A stretch of DNA of 38,673 nt, taken from Batkoa obscura. Its lineage: Eukaryota; Entomophthoromycota; Entomophthoromycetes; Entomophthorales; Batkoaceae. Of this stretch, positions 1 through 8,992 are shown in pieces. Made by a program: the position numbers and the translations under genes. Every line of letters starts with the position of its first letter. The first letter of the stretch is position 1. The notes beneath the pieces are model-generated. The model was not told where the DNA came from. It saw only the letters and a program-made list of their open reading frames with translations, and did not search any database. The DNA lies in the NCBI GenBank assembly GCA_030770535.1, contig JASVEC010000164.1, positions 1-38,673 on the forward strand, written 5' to 3'.

Positions 1-1397
1 ACAACAAGGCTCTTCATGATACCTTTACCGCCTTCGGTAAAATCCTTTCTTGTAAAGTTGTAACCGAAAACGGAAAGTCTAAAGGTTATGGTTTTGTCCA
101 TTTCGATAAATACGATGATGCTGAAGCTGCCATTCAAAATGTAAATGGTATGTTACTTAATGATCTTATTGTTTATGTTGGTCACCACCAAAGCTCTAAA
201 GAGCGTGCTTCAAAAGCTGATGAAGCCAAGAAGATTTTTACCAATGTCTATGTAAAGAACATTGACCCATCTGTTACTGACGATCAATTAAACGAGTTAT
301 TTAGTCAACAAGGTCCAGTTACTTCAGCTCTTGTAAGTCGTACTGAAGATGGTAAGTCTAAAGAATTTGGTTTTGTCAACTTTGAGAATCACGAGGATGC
401 TATGAAGGCTATTGAGAACCTCCATGAACACGAACTTGCTGGAAAGAAGATTTTTGTTTGTCGTGCCCAAAAGAAAAATGAACGTGAACAAGAACTTCGT
501 AAACAATTCGAACAGTTCAAGGAGGATAAGGCTGCTAAATCCCAAGGTGTTAACCTTTATGTTAAGAATCTTGATGACAACATTGACGATGAAAAACTTA
601 GAGAAGCTTTTACTCCTTATGGTACTATTACCAGCTGCAAAGTCATGAGCGATGACAAGAAAGTTTCTAAAGGTTTTGGATTTGTTGCTTTCTCCACTAC
701 TGAAGAAGCCAGCAAAGCTCTTGCTGAAATGAACAATCGTATGCTTGGTAATAAACCACTTTATGTTGGTTATGCCCAACGTAAAGATGAGCGTAGAGCT
801 ATCTTAGAAGCTCAACGTAGTACTCGTATCCCATCTGGAATTCCAGCTCCTATGTACCCTAACACTGCTATCTTTTACCCACCAAATCCAGCTTACCCAC
901 CTCAAGGACAACGTGGTATGGTCTATGGCCAACCCGGTATGATGGCTCCACGTAACCGTTGGAATGGACAACAACAAATCCAAGGTCAATACGTACCTAA
1001 TGGTGTTGGCGCTGCTCCTCATGCCTATGCTCAAGGTCGTGCTCCACGTCAACCACGTCAAAATCCTCCTCGTACTAACACCACTAACCGTCAGCCATTC
1101 CCTAACAATGCTATCCAAAGCCCTACCCAAGCTCAAGCTCCAGTTGAAGATGGTCAAGCTGCTGCTTCTGGTTTAACTGCTGCTGCCCTTGCTTCTGCTT
1201 CCCCTGAAGAACAAAAGCAAATGATCGGTGAACAACTTTTCCCCTTAATTTTTGCCCATAATGAAGAACATGCTGGTAAGATCACTGGTATGCTTTTAGA
1301 AATGGATAATGATGAACTTCTTCATCTTATCGATAGCCCAGAAGCTTTAGAACAAAAAGTCTCAGAAGCTTTATCCGTTCTTGAGCAACATGCTTAA
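1..1397 (+). CDS. PAB1: Poly(A)-binding protein, 3' part
   Basis: Cytoplasmic poly(A)-binding protein that coats mRNA poly(A) tails and links them to translation and decay factors. The gene runs off the left edge; the frame is open from base 3, giving 464 residues. The order is the end of RRM2 (KGYGFVHF RNP1), RRM3 (RNP2 VYVKNI, RNP1 KEFGFVNF), RRM4 (RNP2 LYVKNL, RNP1 KGFGFVAF), a Pro/Gln/Asn/Arg-rich linker, then a C-terminal MLLE (PABC) domain at about residues 390-464 with the signature GKITGMLLEMDNDELLHLI. The linker and MLLE domain bind PAM2-motif partners in known homologues. No intron is seen in this part. The ATG at 150 is internal to RRM2 and is not the start. Codons favour GGT, GCT and CGT, as expected of a highly expressed gene. 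Identification is near certain; only the 5' end is missing. Confidence 0.97.
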   Translation, partial: NKALHDTFTAFGKILSCKVVTENGKSKGYGFVHFDKYDDAEAAIQNVNGMLLNDLIVYVGHHQSSKERASKADEAKKIFTNVYVKNIDPSVTDDQLNELFSQQGPVTSALVSRTEDGKSKEFGFVNFENHEDAMKAIENLHEHELAGKKIFVCRAQKKNEREQELRKQFEQFKEDKAAKSQGVNLYVKNLDDNIDDEKLREAFTPYGTITSCKVMSDDKKVSKGFGFVAFSTTEEASKALAEMNNRMLGNKPLYVGYAQRKDERRAILEAQRSTRIPSGIPAPMYPNTAIFYPPNPAYPPQGQRGMVYGQPGMMAPRNRWNGQQQIQGQYVPNGVGAAPHAYAQGRAPRQPRQNPPRTNTTNRQPFPNNAIQSPTQAQAPVEDGQAAASGLTAAALASASPEEQKQMIGEQLFPLIFAHNEEHAGKITGMLLEMDNDELLHLIDSPEALEQKVSEALSVLEQHA

Positions 1398-2058
1398 TTT
1401 TCTTAAATCCCCATTTTTTAACTTTATTATAACTTTTTCATGTCCTACCTTTTTTGAGAATTTTTCTTTAATAGAGCCCCAAGTAAACTAAAAAATCTCA
1501 TTTTTATAATCATTTTATTGTTTTTATTAAATTATTTTGATATGCTTTTAACCAATTTATTTTCAAAATTTATTTTTATTATTCATGTTAAAGTTTAATA
1601 TTTAAAATAGAATATTTCAATTTTACAGTTATTATAGAAATGTCTAATATCAAAACAATCAATTTTTTTTCAATATATGGGAGTGTTTTTTTTGACTTCA
1701 TTATTTTTTCCATTTTTAAGCGCTATTTAAGCGGAAAATTTTTTAGTATAATTTTATAAAAAACAAATGGGGATGTATTTTTGTGTTTAAGAATTTAACA
1801 GATGAGTCTCTGTTTGAAAAGTGAATTAGAATAAAAAAGCGAATTTATTGAACTAAAGTTGAGAAAAGTAAAATAAAATAAATACTACAAAATAAAGCAC
1901 TGTTTAAATATAGCCAAAATACAAATAAAATTACAATACATAAAAGTAACTCCTTTGATCAAATACGTTCACATTTTTATTTCAGTTTTTTTATATATTT
2001 AAAAATAGGCTAATAAAAAAGAATAAAAATTCAATGTTTTTTAAGTGGAAGGATTGAT
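1398..2058. other. Spacer between convergent genes
   Basis: A+T-rich 3' spacer between the PABP gene (+) and the zinc-finger gene (-). Apart from a composite copy of the foldback MITE at 1674-1800, I see only T-rich 3' flanks and no conserved ORF. Confidence 0.7.
1674..1800 (-). mobile_element. Composite foldback MITE
   Basis: The left part is a reverse-oriented MITE copy: TATGGGAGTG end, the CATTTTTAAGCGCTATTTAA core and the GGAAAATT block. Instead of its expected right end it runs straight into the first ~35 bases of a forward copy (ATGGGGATGTATTTTTGTG from 1766). Two copies were therefore fused or nested here, and the rest of the second copy is lost. Confidence 0.75.
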
Positions 2059-3369
2059 TTAAATTACAGAACAATTAGAAGAATCAAGATGACGTGAGAG
2101 AGCATCTCGACGTTGGAAAGATCTACCACATTGAGGGCAATCATAATGGGTGACATCTTTGTTATGGACTTTAGTAATATGTCGAGCTAAATCATGTTTT
2201 CGATCAAATCTTTTACTACAAATTTCACAACACCAAGCTTTAATACGGTGAGGATCATGAGTAATCATATGGGTTTTTAAATTATATTGTCTTGCAAAGA
2301 CCAATTTACACCCTGGGTATTGGCATGGGAATTTTTTAACTTCTTTTGTCTTTTCTTTACCTTCTACTCTTCTTCTCTCTACTGACTTTTGGGTTGTATC
2401 AACCTTAGGTGCTAACCATTGAAGCTCAGAAGCTTTTTTTGTGGTTTCGTTTAATTCTTCCGAAGTACTAAATAAAGATGTAGGTTCTAAAAATAATGAA
2501 TTACCAAAGTTGCTCATAATGTCGTTAATTAATGGCTCCTCATTGCCATCGACAGTTTCTTTTTCCATCTTGTTTATTTCAGATACGGTTTTTCTAAGCT
2601 TATTTAATCCAAGGGAAGAATCAAAGATTTTAGGAGAAGGTTGAATTAATTCACTTTGTTGATGGTCGTTGTTAAACAAAGGTTCATAATTTAGATTATT
2701 ATATTGTAAAGGCTGATTAATCAATGGAGATGGTTGAGCTGTACCGATATAAGGAGAGAGTAATAAACTGTTAAGATTTGAAAAGTTATCAATTAGAGGA
2801 GTGTATGGAAGATTAGGATTATTAAAGATATTTCCAGAATCTATTACTGGTGTAAAAAAGGACTGAAAATTGGAGTAACCATGTGAAATGAATGGGGAGT
2901 AGCTGGTGTTATCTACAGGTGTATTTAAAGGTTGTGAAAGATGTGGTGAAAAAAGAGGTGGAACTTGGACATGGTTAAACTCAACGGAAGGTGAAATTAG
3001 AGGTTCTATAAGTGGAAGTTGGCTATTGAACCCAACAGAAGGTTGGTTTAAACTTCCAGGTCCTTTAGAAAATGAGTCCAATCCAGAGCTTCCTTTGGAC
3101 ATTTCGTCCATTAAATAATCAGCAAACAAGCTTGGTCCATTATTAAAAAGAGGTTGTTCATCAAAAAGACCGGCACCCAAATCATTGATGTTGTATTGAT
3201 CTTTAAGTAGAGGTGTTTCAAAATCATGCATCATAGGAGTACCATTTAGATCATTAAGTAAAGGGGTGCCATCAAAATCATACATTAAAGGGGTACCATC
3301 TTGAATGAGGGGAGTAGTGTCGTATGGGTTCATAATTTTGTAATTTTCTTTATTAGCGTTAGTATACAT
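2059..3369 (-). CDS. C2H2 zinc-finger transcription factor, Crz1-like finger order
   Basis: Probable nuclear DNA-binding regulator of 436 residues, single exon. Three zinc fingers lie at the C-terminus. Finger 1 is CX4C...HX3H (C349, C354, H367, H371). Finger 2 is CX2C...HX4H (C381, C384, H397, H402). Finger 3 is CX2C...HX5C (C411, C414, H427, C433). A finger ending RRDALSRHL followed by Cys, after a KRFDRKHDLARH-type finger, resembles calcineurin-responsive Crz1/CrzA factors; this is inference and I see no convincing PxIxIT site. A basic stretch (about VERRRVEGKEKTKEVKK) precedes the fingers and could be a nuclear signal. The N-terminus carries a degenerate TPL(L/M)-x-D repeat (DGTPLMYDFDGTPLLNDLNG), and the middle is Pro/Asn/Ser/Leu-rich, probably an activation region. 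Met13 is an alternative start. A TATA-like box lies about 50 bases upstream. Confidence 0.88.
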   Translation of the reverse strand: MYTNANKENYKIMNPYDTTPLIQDGTPLMYDFDGTPLLNDLNGTPMMHDFETPLLKDQYNINDLGAGLFDEQPLFNNGPSLFADYLMDEMSKGSSGLDSFSKGPGSLNQPSVGFNSQLPLIEPLISPSVEFNHVQVPPLFSPHLSQPLNTPVDNTSYSPFISHGYSNFQSFFTPVIDSGNIFNNPNLPYTPLIDNFSNLNSLLLSPYIGTAQPSPLINQPLQYNNLNYEPLFNNDHQQSELIQPSPKIFDSSLGLNKLRKTVSEINKMEKETVDGNEEPLINDIMSNFGNSLFLEPTSLFSTSEELNETTKKASELQWLAPKVDTTQKSVERRRVEGKEKTKEVKKFPCQYPGCKLVFARQYNLKTHMITHDPHRIKAWCCEICSKRFDRKHDLARHITKVHNKDVTHYDCPQCGRSFQRRDALSRHLDSSNCSVI

Positions 3370-3421
3370 TAAGATGAGAAGATAGAAGAAGACTAAGTTG
3401 GTTTAAGTTTTCCTAAAACTT

Positions 3422-3429
3422 TTTTTATA
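3422..3429 (-). promoter_or_regulatory. TATA-like box of the zinc-finger gene
   Basis: TATAAAAA read on the minus strand, about 53 bases upstream of the start codon at 3369. The spacing is plausible for a core promoter, but the motif is weak evidence in such A+T-rich DNA. Confidence 0.35.
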
Positions 3430-3944
3430 AAAGCGAAATGGTATAAAATATGATAATTTTCGATAATGCATCTATCCTCACAATGGTGAGAGGAACGAAA
3501 GCAAAAGGTTGTAATTTATATCTTTCAAACTATCAAACTAAAAGGGTGATCCCAACTGTTAAATCAAAGGTTTAATGAGTTGAAATGAGTAATAATAAAA
3601 AAGATAGGTTTATGTATGAATTTAGTACTTACCGCAGCAGATCAACTAGATGTAATAGTAATAACTGCGCAGATAATAGGTGTATAAAATAAGAAAAAAA
3701 TAAGTTGAGATTCACTTTTCTTAATCCTTGGAGCTTTTTAATTAGTGCAATAACTTAGAAGAACTCATAATTTAATTATGATTCGTGCATTTTATTTTTA
3801 GATTACAAATTAAAATTCAACAATAATTCATGGTAAAATTTCTAAATTTGGTTAAAAGCATTAATGGGCTATGGTTGATTGAGTTATTGTGATGAATTAG
3901 TCTGTGGATTCATTCTAAATTTGCTTCAGATTTGATTTAAACGC

Positions 3945-4060
3945 AGAAGTGGGCATTTTTAATTTTCTATTTCTGGGATTAATAATTATGATTTTTTCTA
4001 TTCTTGTATTAGCAAATACAAAAATAAAATTCTCAGTTTTACCTTTAAGTCGAATCAATA
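3945..4060. repeat. Possible dispersed repeat, copy A
   Basis: The stretch from GTGGGCATTTTTAATTTT, through ATTTTTTCTATTCTTG and AGCAAATAC, to TCTCAGTT aligns by eye with 23555-23670 with few gaps. The low-complexity base composition makes the match uncertain. No coding potential or terminal repeat is seen. Confidence 0.3.
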
Positions 4061-4788
4061 ATACTTTCATCAAATTATTAAAATTTCATACTTTGGAAGT
4101 ATGATATTAAATAAACTTATTATCTTAGTAAGCAATAGTATTATCAATGGATATAAAATATAACAATGAAGCATTGTTTAATACAATCGACGCTTAAAAA
4201 TCTCAACATTCTTAGAGATAGCACTAGGTTATATTGGAATTAAAAGTAGCTAATTATTTAAAGCAATAATATAAAATATATAGAAAAAATAGAATTACAT
4301 GATTGTAAATTGTAAGGCACGATTTTATTAAATATTGGTATTCTTGGTTAAGAAAAATACCAACAAGATAAAGGCTTGTGATTATGAAAGGCTTTGGGTT
4401 ATATACTAATGATGTTAAATGATACACTAATGTAATCATAATGGTATATCAAAAGCTTTAACATAATATATTTATTTTAATAATGTGAAAGTAAAAATGA
4501 ATTAATAGTCTAAGATATTATTACTATGTTTAATCTATAAAATCTAGAGTATTTGACAGGTTTTAGACTAATGGAGATTTATGTATTTATTATGAGTCAT
4601 CTTTTGAAGAAACTCATTAATTTAGTTATACTTTTATAAATCAGCCTTAAAAATGAAAAAGTATTTTAGTATTCATTTTATTTAATATACATGAAATTTT
4701 AATATGATAGTGTAATAAGCTATTGAAATAAGATATCAATATTAAGAATTGATTTAATTGAGACAAAGTTATTACATAATGTAAGTAG

Positions 4789-4897
4789 TATATGGGGATG
4801 TTTTTTTTGATTTCGTTACTTTTTCCATCTTTCAAGTGCTGTCTAAAGGGAAAGATTGTTGGTAAAATTCTTGAACACAAAAATACATCCCCATATA
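4789..4897 (-). mobile_element. Foldback MITE, near-complete copy
   Basis: Both ends are nearly perfect (TATGGGGATGT ... TACATCCCCATA) with TA on each side, and the copy is about 109 bp. The centre is degraded (AAGTGCTGTCTAAAG for the usual AAGCGCTATTTAAG). Reverse orientation relative to the GTATTTTTGTGTTTAAG end. Confidence 0.85.
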
Positions 4898-5304
4898 TAG
4901 TTGTTATATAATGCCTACAAAAACTGTCCTAAAAATTAAAACTCGAATTTGGATGTTCATTTCTTAATAATTAGCAATTGAAAGTATTTATTTTTTAGAA
5001 CAATTTTTATAGGCACTGTAGTATTGCTAAGTTTATGCTCAATTAAACGTATTTTTAATATTTGATTATATAAAATAAGATATTGTTATTAATGTTCTAT
5101 ACCTTTTTATTTATTTATTTATTGTATATTGTTCTTTGGATGATAAGATTAATTTTTACTCTGGTATAATATAGCTTAATCATTTTAATTGAAATAGTAA
5201 TGAAAGGGAGTTTTTTAAATGATGATATTTATTTATAACAATTTCAATAATAAAGTAAAAAATTAGAAGACTAAGTAATTAAATATTAAAAGAAAATCAC
5301 TTTC

Positions 5305-6975
5305 TTAATACTTATTCTTATGCTTTTTAAGACCACCATCATTACCTTGAGGGGTATTAACTTCTGGTTTTGGAGTAACGGTTTCTGGAGTTTTTTCAGC
5401 GTTAGTAGAGCTTGATGATGAATCATTTGGTACTTCAGTTGGGTATTTCTTTTTACCACTTGGTGTATTAGTTTCTGGTGTCTTTCCGGCTTCAGTAGAA
5501 GTAGAAGATGAATCTTCAGGTACATTTACTGGGTACTTATCCTTTTTAGTTGGAGTATTTGTCTCTGGTTTTGGAGTATTTCCATTTTCTGGAGTTTTAC
5601 CAGCTTCGGTAGAGGTTGAAGACGAATCGGTTGGTATATTTACTGGGTATTTATCTTTTGGTTTTTCGCTAGATGGTATACCTTGTGGAACAGAGTTGTT
5701 TTGTTGTGGAGTATTGTTTTGTTGTGGAGTATTGTTTTGTTGTGGAGTATTGTTCTGTTGTGGAATACCATTTTCTGGAACTGAGTTATTTTGAGGGGTA
5801 TTAATCTCGGGTTTTGGGGTATTACCATTTTGTGGAACTTTATCAGCTTGAGTAGAACTAGTAGAAGTTTCTTCAGGTAAATTTACTGGATACTTGTCCT
5901 TTTTAGTTGAAGTATTATCCTCTGGTTTTGGAGTATTTCCATTTTCTGGAGTGTTAGTTTCAGGTTTTGTAGTGTTACCACTTTCTGGGACGGACTTATC
6001 TTGTGGAGTATTAGTTTCTGTTTTTGGAGTATTTCCATTTTCAGGGGTCTTACCAGCTTCGGTGGAAGTAGAAGATGAATCAGTAGGTAACTCTACTGGA
6101 TACTTGTCCTTTTTAGTTGAAGTATTATCCTCTGGTTTTGGAGTATTTCCATTTTCTGGAGTGTTAGTTTCAGGTTTTGTAGTGTTACCACTTTCTGGGA
6201 CGGACTTATCTTGTGGAGTATTAGTTTCTGTTTTTGGAGTATTTCCATTTTCAGGGGTCTTACCAGCTTCGGTGGAAGTAGAAGATGAATCAGTAGGTAA
6301 CTCTACTGGATACTTGTCCTTTTTAGTTGAAGTATTATCCTCTGGTTTTGGAGTATTTCCATTTTCTGGAGTGTTAGTTTCAGGTTTTGTAGTGTTACCA
6401 CTTTCTGGGACGGACTTATCTTGTGGAGTATTAGTTTCTGTTTTTGGAGTATTTCCATTTTCAGGGGTCTTACCAGCTTCGGTGGAAGTAGAAGATGAAT
6501 CAGTAGGTAACTCTACTGGATACTTGTTTTTGCCAGTTGGGGTATTCGTCTCTGATTTTGGAGTATTCCCATTTTCTGGAGTCTTTTCAGCATTGGTGGA
6601 GCTAGATGATGAATCTTCAGGTACATTTACTGGATACTTGTCCTTTGATTTTCCACCAATGGGTTTTTCAGCATTTGGATTGAGACCAGTTGGCACAACA
6701 ATTGGTGTATTTTGAGGAGTGTTTGCATTATTACTATCAGTTGGTTTTAAAACGTCTACTACAGCAGGACCAGCCTGAGGAGTACTTCCTTTATTACTCT
6801 CCATAATTTTTTGAATAATTTGTTTTAATTGATTAACATCAGTAATTTGTTCTGGGATTTTAACACCACTTTGTGCTAAGTTGGAAGCATCAATGCTTGG
6901 ATTTCTACGAAGTAAAGGGCTTCCTTGTAAAAAGGATAATAAATTTATCAAAATCAAGGCAGTGGTAGTTCTCAT
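5305..6975 (-). CDS. Secreted Ser/Thr/Pro/Asn-rich repeat protein (KYPV repeats)
   Basis: A 556-residue protein with a signal peptide (MRTTTALILINLLSFLQG, cut near residue 18) and a dibasic RR at 23-24 that a Kex2-type protease could process. The rest is low-complexity and cysteine-free. Eight units begin (D/N/K)KYP(V/T), followed by a PTDSSSTST-like Ser/Thr run and KTPENGNTPKxETNTP spacers. The middle holds three 70-residue units encoded by identical 210-bp tandem repeats (5911-6540), and a QQNNTP run lies near residues 410-435. The abundant Ser/Thr/Pro suggests O-mannosylation and an extended wall or extracellular protein. The C-terminus (GGLKKHKNKY) is basic with no hydrophobic tail, so no GPI anchor is predicted. 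A TATATAA box lies just upstream of the start. I recognise no family; mucin-like surface or secreted protein is an inference from composition. Confidence 0.85.
   Translation of the reverse strand: MRTTTALILINLLSFLQGSPLLRRNPSIDASNLAQSGVKIPEQITDVNQLKQIIQKIMESNKGSTPQAGPAVVDVLKPTDSNNANTPQNTPIVVPTGLNPNAEKPIGGKSKDKYPVNVPEDSSSSSTNAEKTPENGNTPKSETNTPTGKNKYPVELPTDSSSTSTEAGKTPENGNTPKTETNTPQDKSVPESGNTTKPETNTPENGNTPKPEDNTSTKKDKYPVELPTDSSSTSTEAGKTPENGNTPKTETNTPQDKSVPESGNTTKPETNTPENGNTPKPEDNTSTKKDKYPVELPTDSSSTSTEAGKTPENGNTPKTETNTPQDKSVPESGNTTKPETNTPENGNTPKPEDNTSTKKDKYPVNLPEETSTSSTQADKVPQNGNTPKPEINTPQNNSVPENGIPQQNNTPQQNNTPQQNNTPQQNNSVPQGIPSSEKPKDKYPVNIPTDSSSTSTEAGKTPENGNTPKPETNTPTKKDKYPVNVPEDSSSTSTEAGKTPETNTPSGKKKYPTEVPNDSSSSSTNAEKTPETVTPKPEVNTPQGNDGGLKKHKNKY
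5695..5769 (-). repeat. 21-bp coding microrepeat (PQQNNT)
   Basis: Four near-identical tandem copies of a 21-base unit (TTTTGTTGTGGAGTATTG core on the plus strand) encode QQNNTPQ-type heptapeptides inside the secreted repeat protein. The multiple-of-three period preserves the frame. Confidence 0.85.
5911..6540 (-). repeat. Three identical 210-bp tandem repeats in the coding region
   Basis: Copies begin at 5911, 6121 and 6331. By eye the first two are identical over all 210 bases, and the third matches until its last ~15 bases, where it passes into the neighbouring unit. Each encodes 70 residues with a KYPVELPTDSSSTSTEAGK core. Identity including synonymous positions implies very recent expansion or homogenisation. 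Confidence 0.92.
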
Positions 6976-6990
6976 GTTGAATCAATCAAT

Positions 6991-6997
6991 TTATATA
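6991..6997 (-). promoter_or_regulatory. TATA-like box of the secreted repeat protein gene
   Basis: Minus strand TATATAA about 16-22 bases before the start codon at 6975. This is close for a TATA element unless the leader is very short. It resembles the box upstream of the intact small secreted protein gene. Confidence 0.35.
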
Positions 6998-8349
6998 TTC
7001 TAGTTCCAATCAATGGGTATTTAGTAAAGTAATAAGGTGGATTGTATATAAGAAATTAATATAATATACTAGTTTTTTAAAAATTTAGTGAGTTGAAATA
7101 TGATGCTTATATACTATTAACTTCTTATTTATTATATCATTAAGTATATTATTTAACGGTTTTGTTTTATTATATTATTATAGTTTAGATATTAATTGTT
7201 CCCTTACCAATTTTTATCTTAATTGTATTGTTTATTTTAATCAATTAGTGACGCTATTATGTGCGGTTCAACTTATATTAAATCTGCTATTTTTTTAGCT
7301 CAAGAATCCGATTTGAAATATTCAATGAAGTAGAATCGACTCATGATTGAAAGTGTAATAGTTATATTAAAAATCCGCTATTTTTATAGTGGCTAAAAGA
7401 GCTAGCTCTCATATAGCTAATACAGATTTGTTTCAAATTTAATTAAACTAATAGTTTTGTTCTTGGAACTTGAGCTATTTTTTTAATATCAATAGAGATT
7501 TTAGAAGCTTTTATAAGTATTGGCTCTACTTGCTAAATAACTAATCAAAGCAAGATAACATTCTGAACCAAATAAGTTACTTTAATTATATATCATTCAA
7601 ATAAAAGATAACTAGATATTAATAACTATAAGGTTAGTTCGACTATAATGTTTTTATAAAAAATAGTAACGAGGGGTACAAAAATAATTAAATATTTGTT
7701 GGAGCATAAAGTTTATGTGGAACCTATGCTTGAATAGCTCTTAAAACAGAAGGATTTTATTATTTTATTTAAACTTTCCCTGTTTAAAACTGGATGATTT
7801 TAATAAAAAAAATACAATTCAAATATTCTAAATTTAACTAATTACCTTGCTAGCCGGTTCTATCTAAATAACTTAGTCCTCAAATTCACTAACTTAGGCA
7901 TCTGTCATTTTCATTTTATCTAAAAAAGCACTTATTGCCATCGCCTTTCAAGAAAAAAGATGATTATATCAATATAATATTATTTATTCATCAAGATCGA
8001 CATAATAGTTGATTAAGTCTAAACACTCAAGCGTTGAAAATTGATAAGAAATATATGGGTATGTATTTTTATATTTGAGGATTTTACTAACAATTTTTCC
8101 ACTCAAATAGCGTTTAAAAGATGGAAAAAATAATGAAGCCAAAAAACATCACCATATATTATTTGTATAGCTTTTAATATATATCTTGTTATTGTGTTAA
8201 CCTACATCATTTAATCTTATTTAGATGCTACTGCTTACGCAACTAAAATCTAGAATTAAAACATAAACCAACTACTGAATATTTAATAAAGGCATAATTT
8301 TATTACATTTACATTACTGATTTAACTCAAAAAATAATACAAATCTTTT
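6998..8349. other. Gene-free spacer
   Basis: About 1.35 kb of A+T-rich DNA upstream of the secreted repeat protein gene. It holds a MITE at 8052-8158 and two short look-alike stretches (AATCTGCTATTTTTTTAG near 7281 and AATCCGCTATTTTTATAG near 7371). No gene or RNA is seen. Confidence 0.65.
8052..8158 (+). mobile_element. Foldback MITE
   Basis: Forward copy of about 107 bp: TATGGGTATGTATTTTT start, CACTCAAATAGCGTTTAAAAG centre, GATGGAAAAAATAATGAAGCC, and CATCACCATA end. TA lies at both ends. Confidence 0.85.
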
Positions 8350-8992
8350 CTATAGTAGCTTTTGTCGATATCTTAGGCACAAGTAACTAAAAATGGGCGT
8401 AACACCCGTTTTTGAAGCATCAAGAGCTTTGGTACAGAGCATGTTATATTCAGCTCGTAGTTTATACTTGTCGTGATAGTCAGTATTACAAAAGTTTATG
8501 TATGTGCTGATGACTTTAAAGTAGTGTTTGTGATAATCGGTAGTAGGTTTACACTCTTTAAAATTTAAATCGAAGTACATTTCACTGGGAATAGGTTCAC
8601 TTGCAATATTATCTCCAAAGCTTCTGATACCGTTACTATTGGTATTTCGTTGAATCAGCTCAAGTTCCTCTATTTATTCCTTAAACCTACTGAAAACTAG
8701 CTTCTCTTCAATACTAATACACATGTTTTACTATTGATCTATGATAGAAAAGGCTATAGTAAGAGTTACTGCAGGTCTTAAGAATACCAGATAAGTCATC
8801 TTTACTTCTAGCTTGAGATATATATTATTTGAATCAACGATTATTAGCAAATGGTTGGCCGTCACAGTTATGTAAAATGATCTTTTAAAAAGATGCATAG
8901 CTTTATCATCAATAGGTCTTAAACTATGATGGCTAAAGGGGAATACTGTAATAGTGTAAGTTAAGAAAACTAAGAAGTAAACACAATATCAT
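8350..8992 (-). pseudogene. Decayed member of the small secreted protein family
   Basis: Minus strand relic of the family whose intact member is at 29532-30101, about 20 kb away and inverted. The possible start at 8992 opens a signal-peptide-like MILCLLLSFLNLHYY. It then reads the family signatures HHSLR, a TCSNSYYSL equivalent and, in the last 76 codons (8350-8580), FDLNFKECKPTTDYHKHY with LRAEYN, which matches repeat 2 of the intact protein. The pieces lie in different frames and stops intervene, so it is a pseudogene unless unusually spliced. A ~20-residue tail after the family end reaches the stop at 8350. The cysteine equivalents of C77 and C142 are kept. Confidence 0.75.

Larger units (their letters stand above)
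3430..5304. other. Gene-free spacer
   Basis: A+T-rich spacer between the 5' side of the zinc-finger gene and the 3' end of the secreted repeat protein gene. It holds one good MITE copy at 4789-4897 and a stretch at about 3945-4060 that resembles 23555-23670. Short ORFs here (e.g. 4254-4439, 4647-4880) lack any recognisable motif, and the second runs through the MITE. I see no gene. Confidence 0.65.

Noticed and set aside
324-779. Minus strand ORF of 151 codons inside the PABP gene
   Set aside because: Antisense shadow of RRM3-RRM4 coding sequence; no motif of its own.
3476-3494. Small hairpin CCTCAC...GTGAGAGG upstream of the zinc-finger gene
   Set aside because: The stem is short and imperfect with no context to assign a role.
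5894-6715. Plus-strand ORF of 273 codons opposite the secreted repeat protein
   Set aside because: It is the mirror of the 210-bp repeats; the minus strand frame has the signal peptide, natural ends and full repeat structure.
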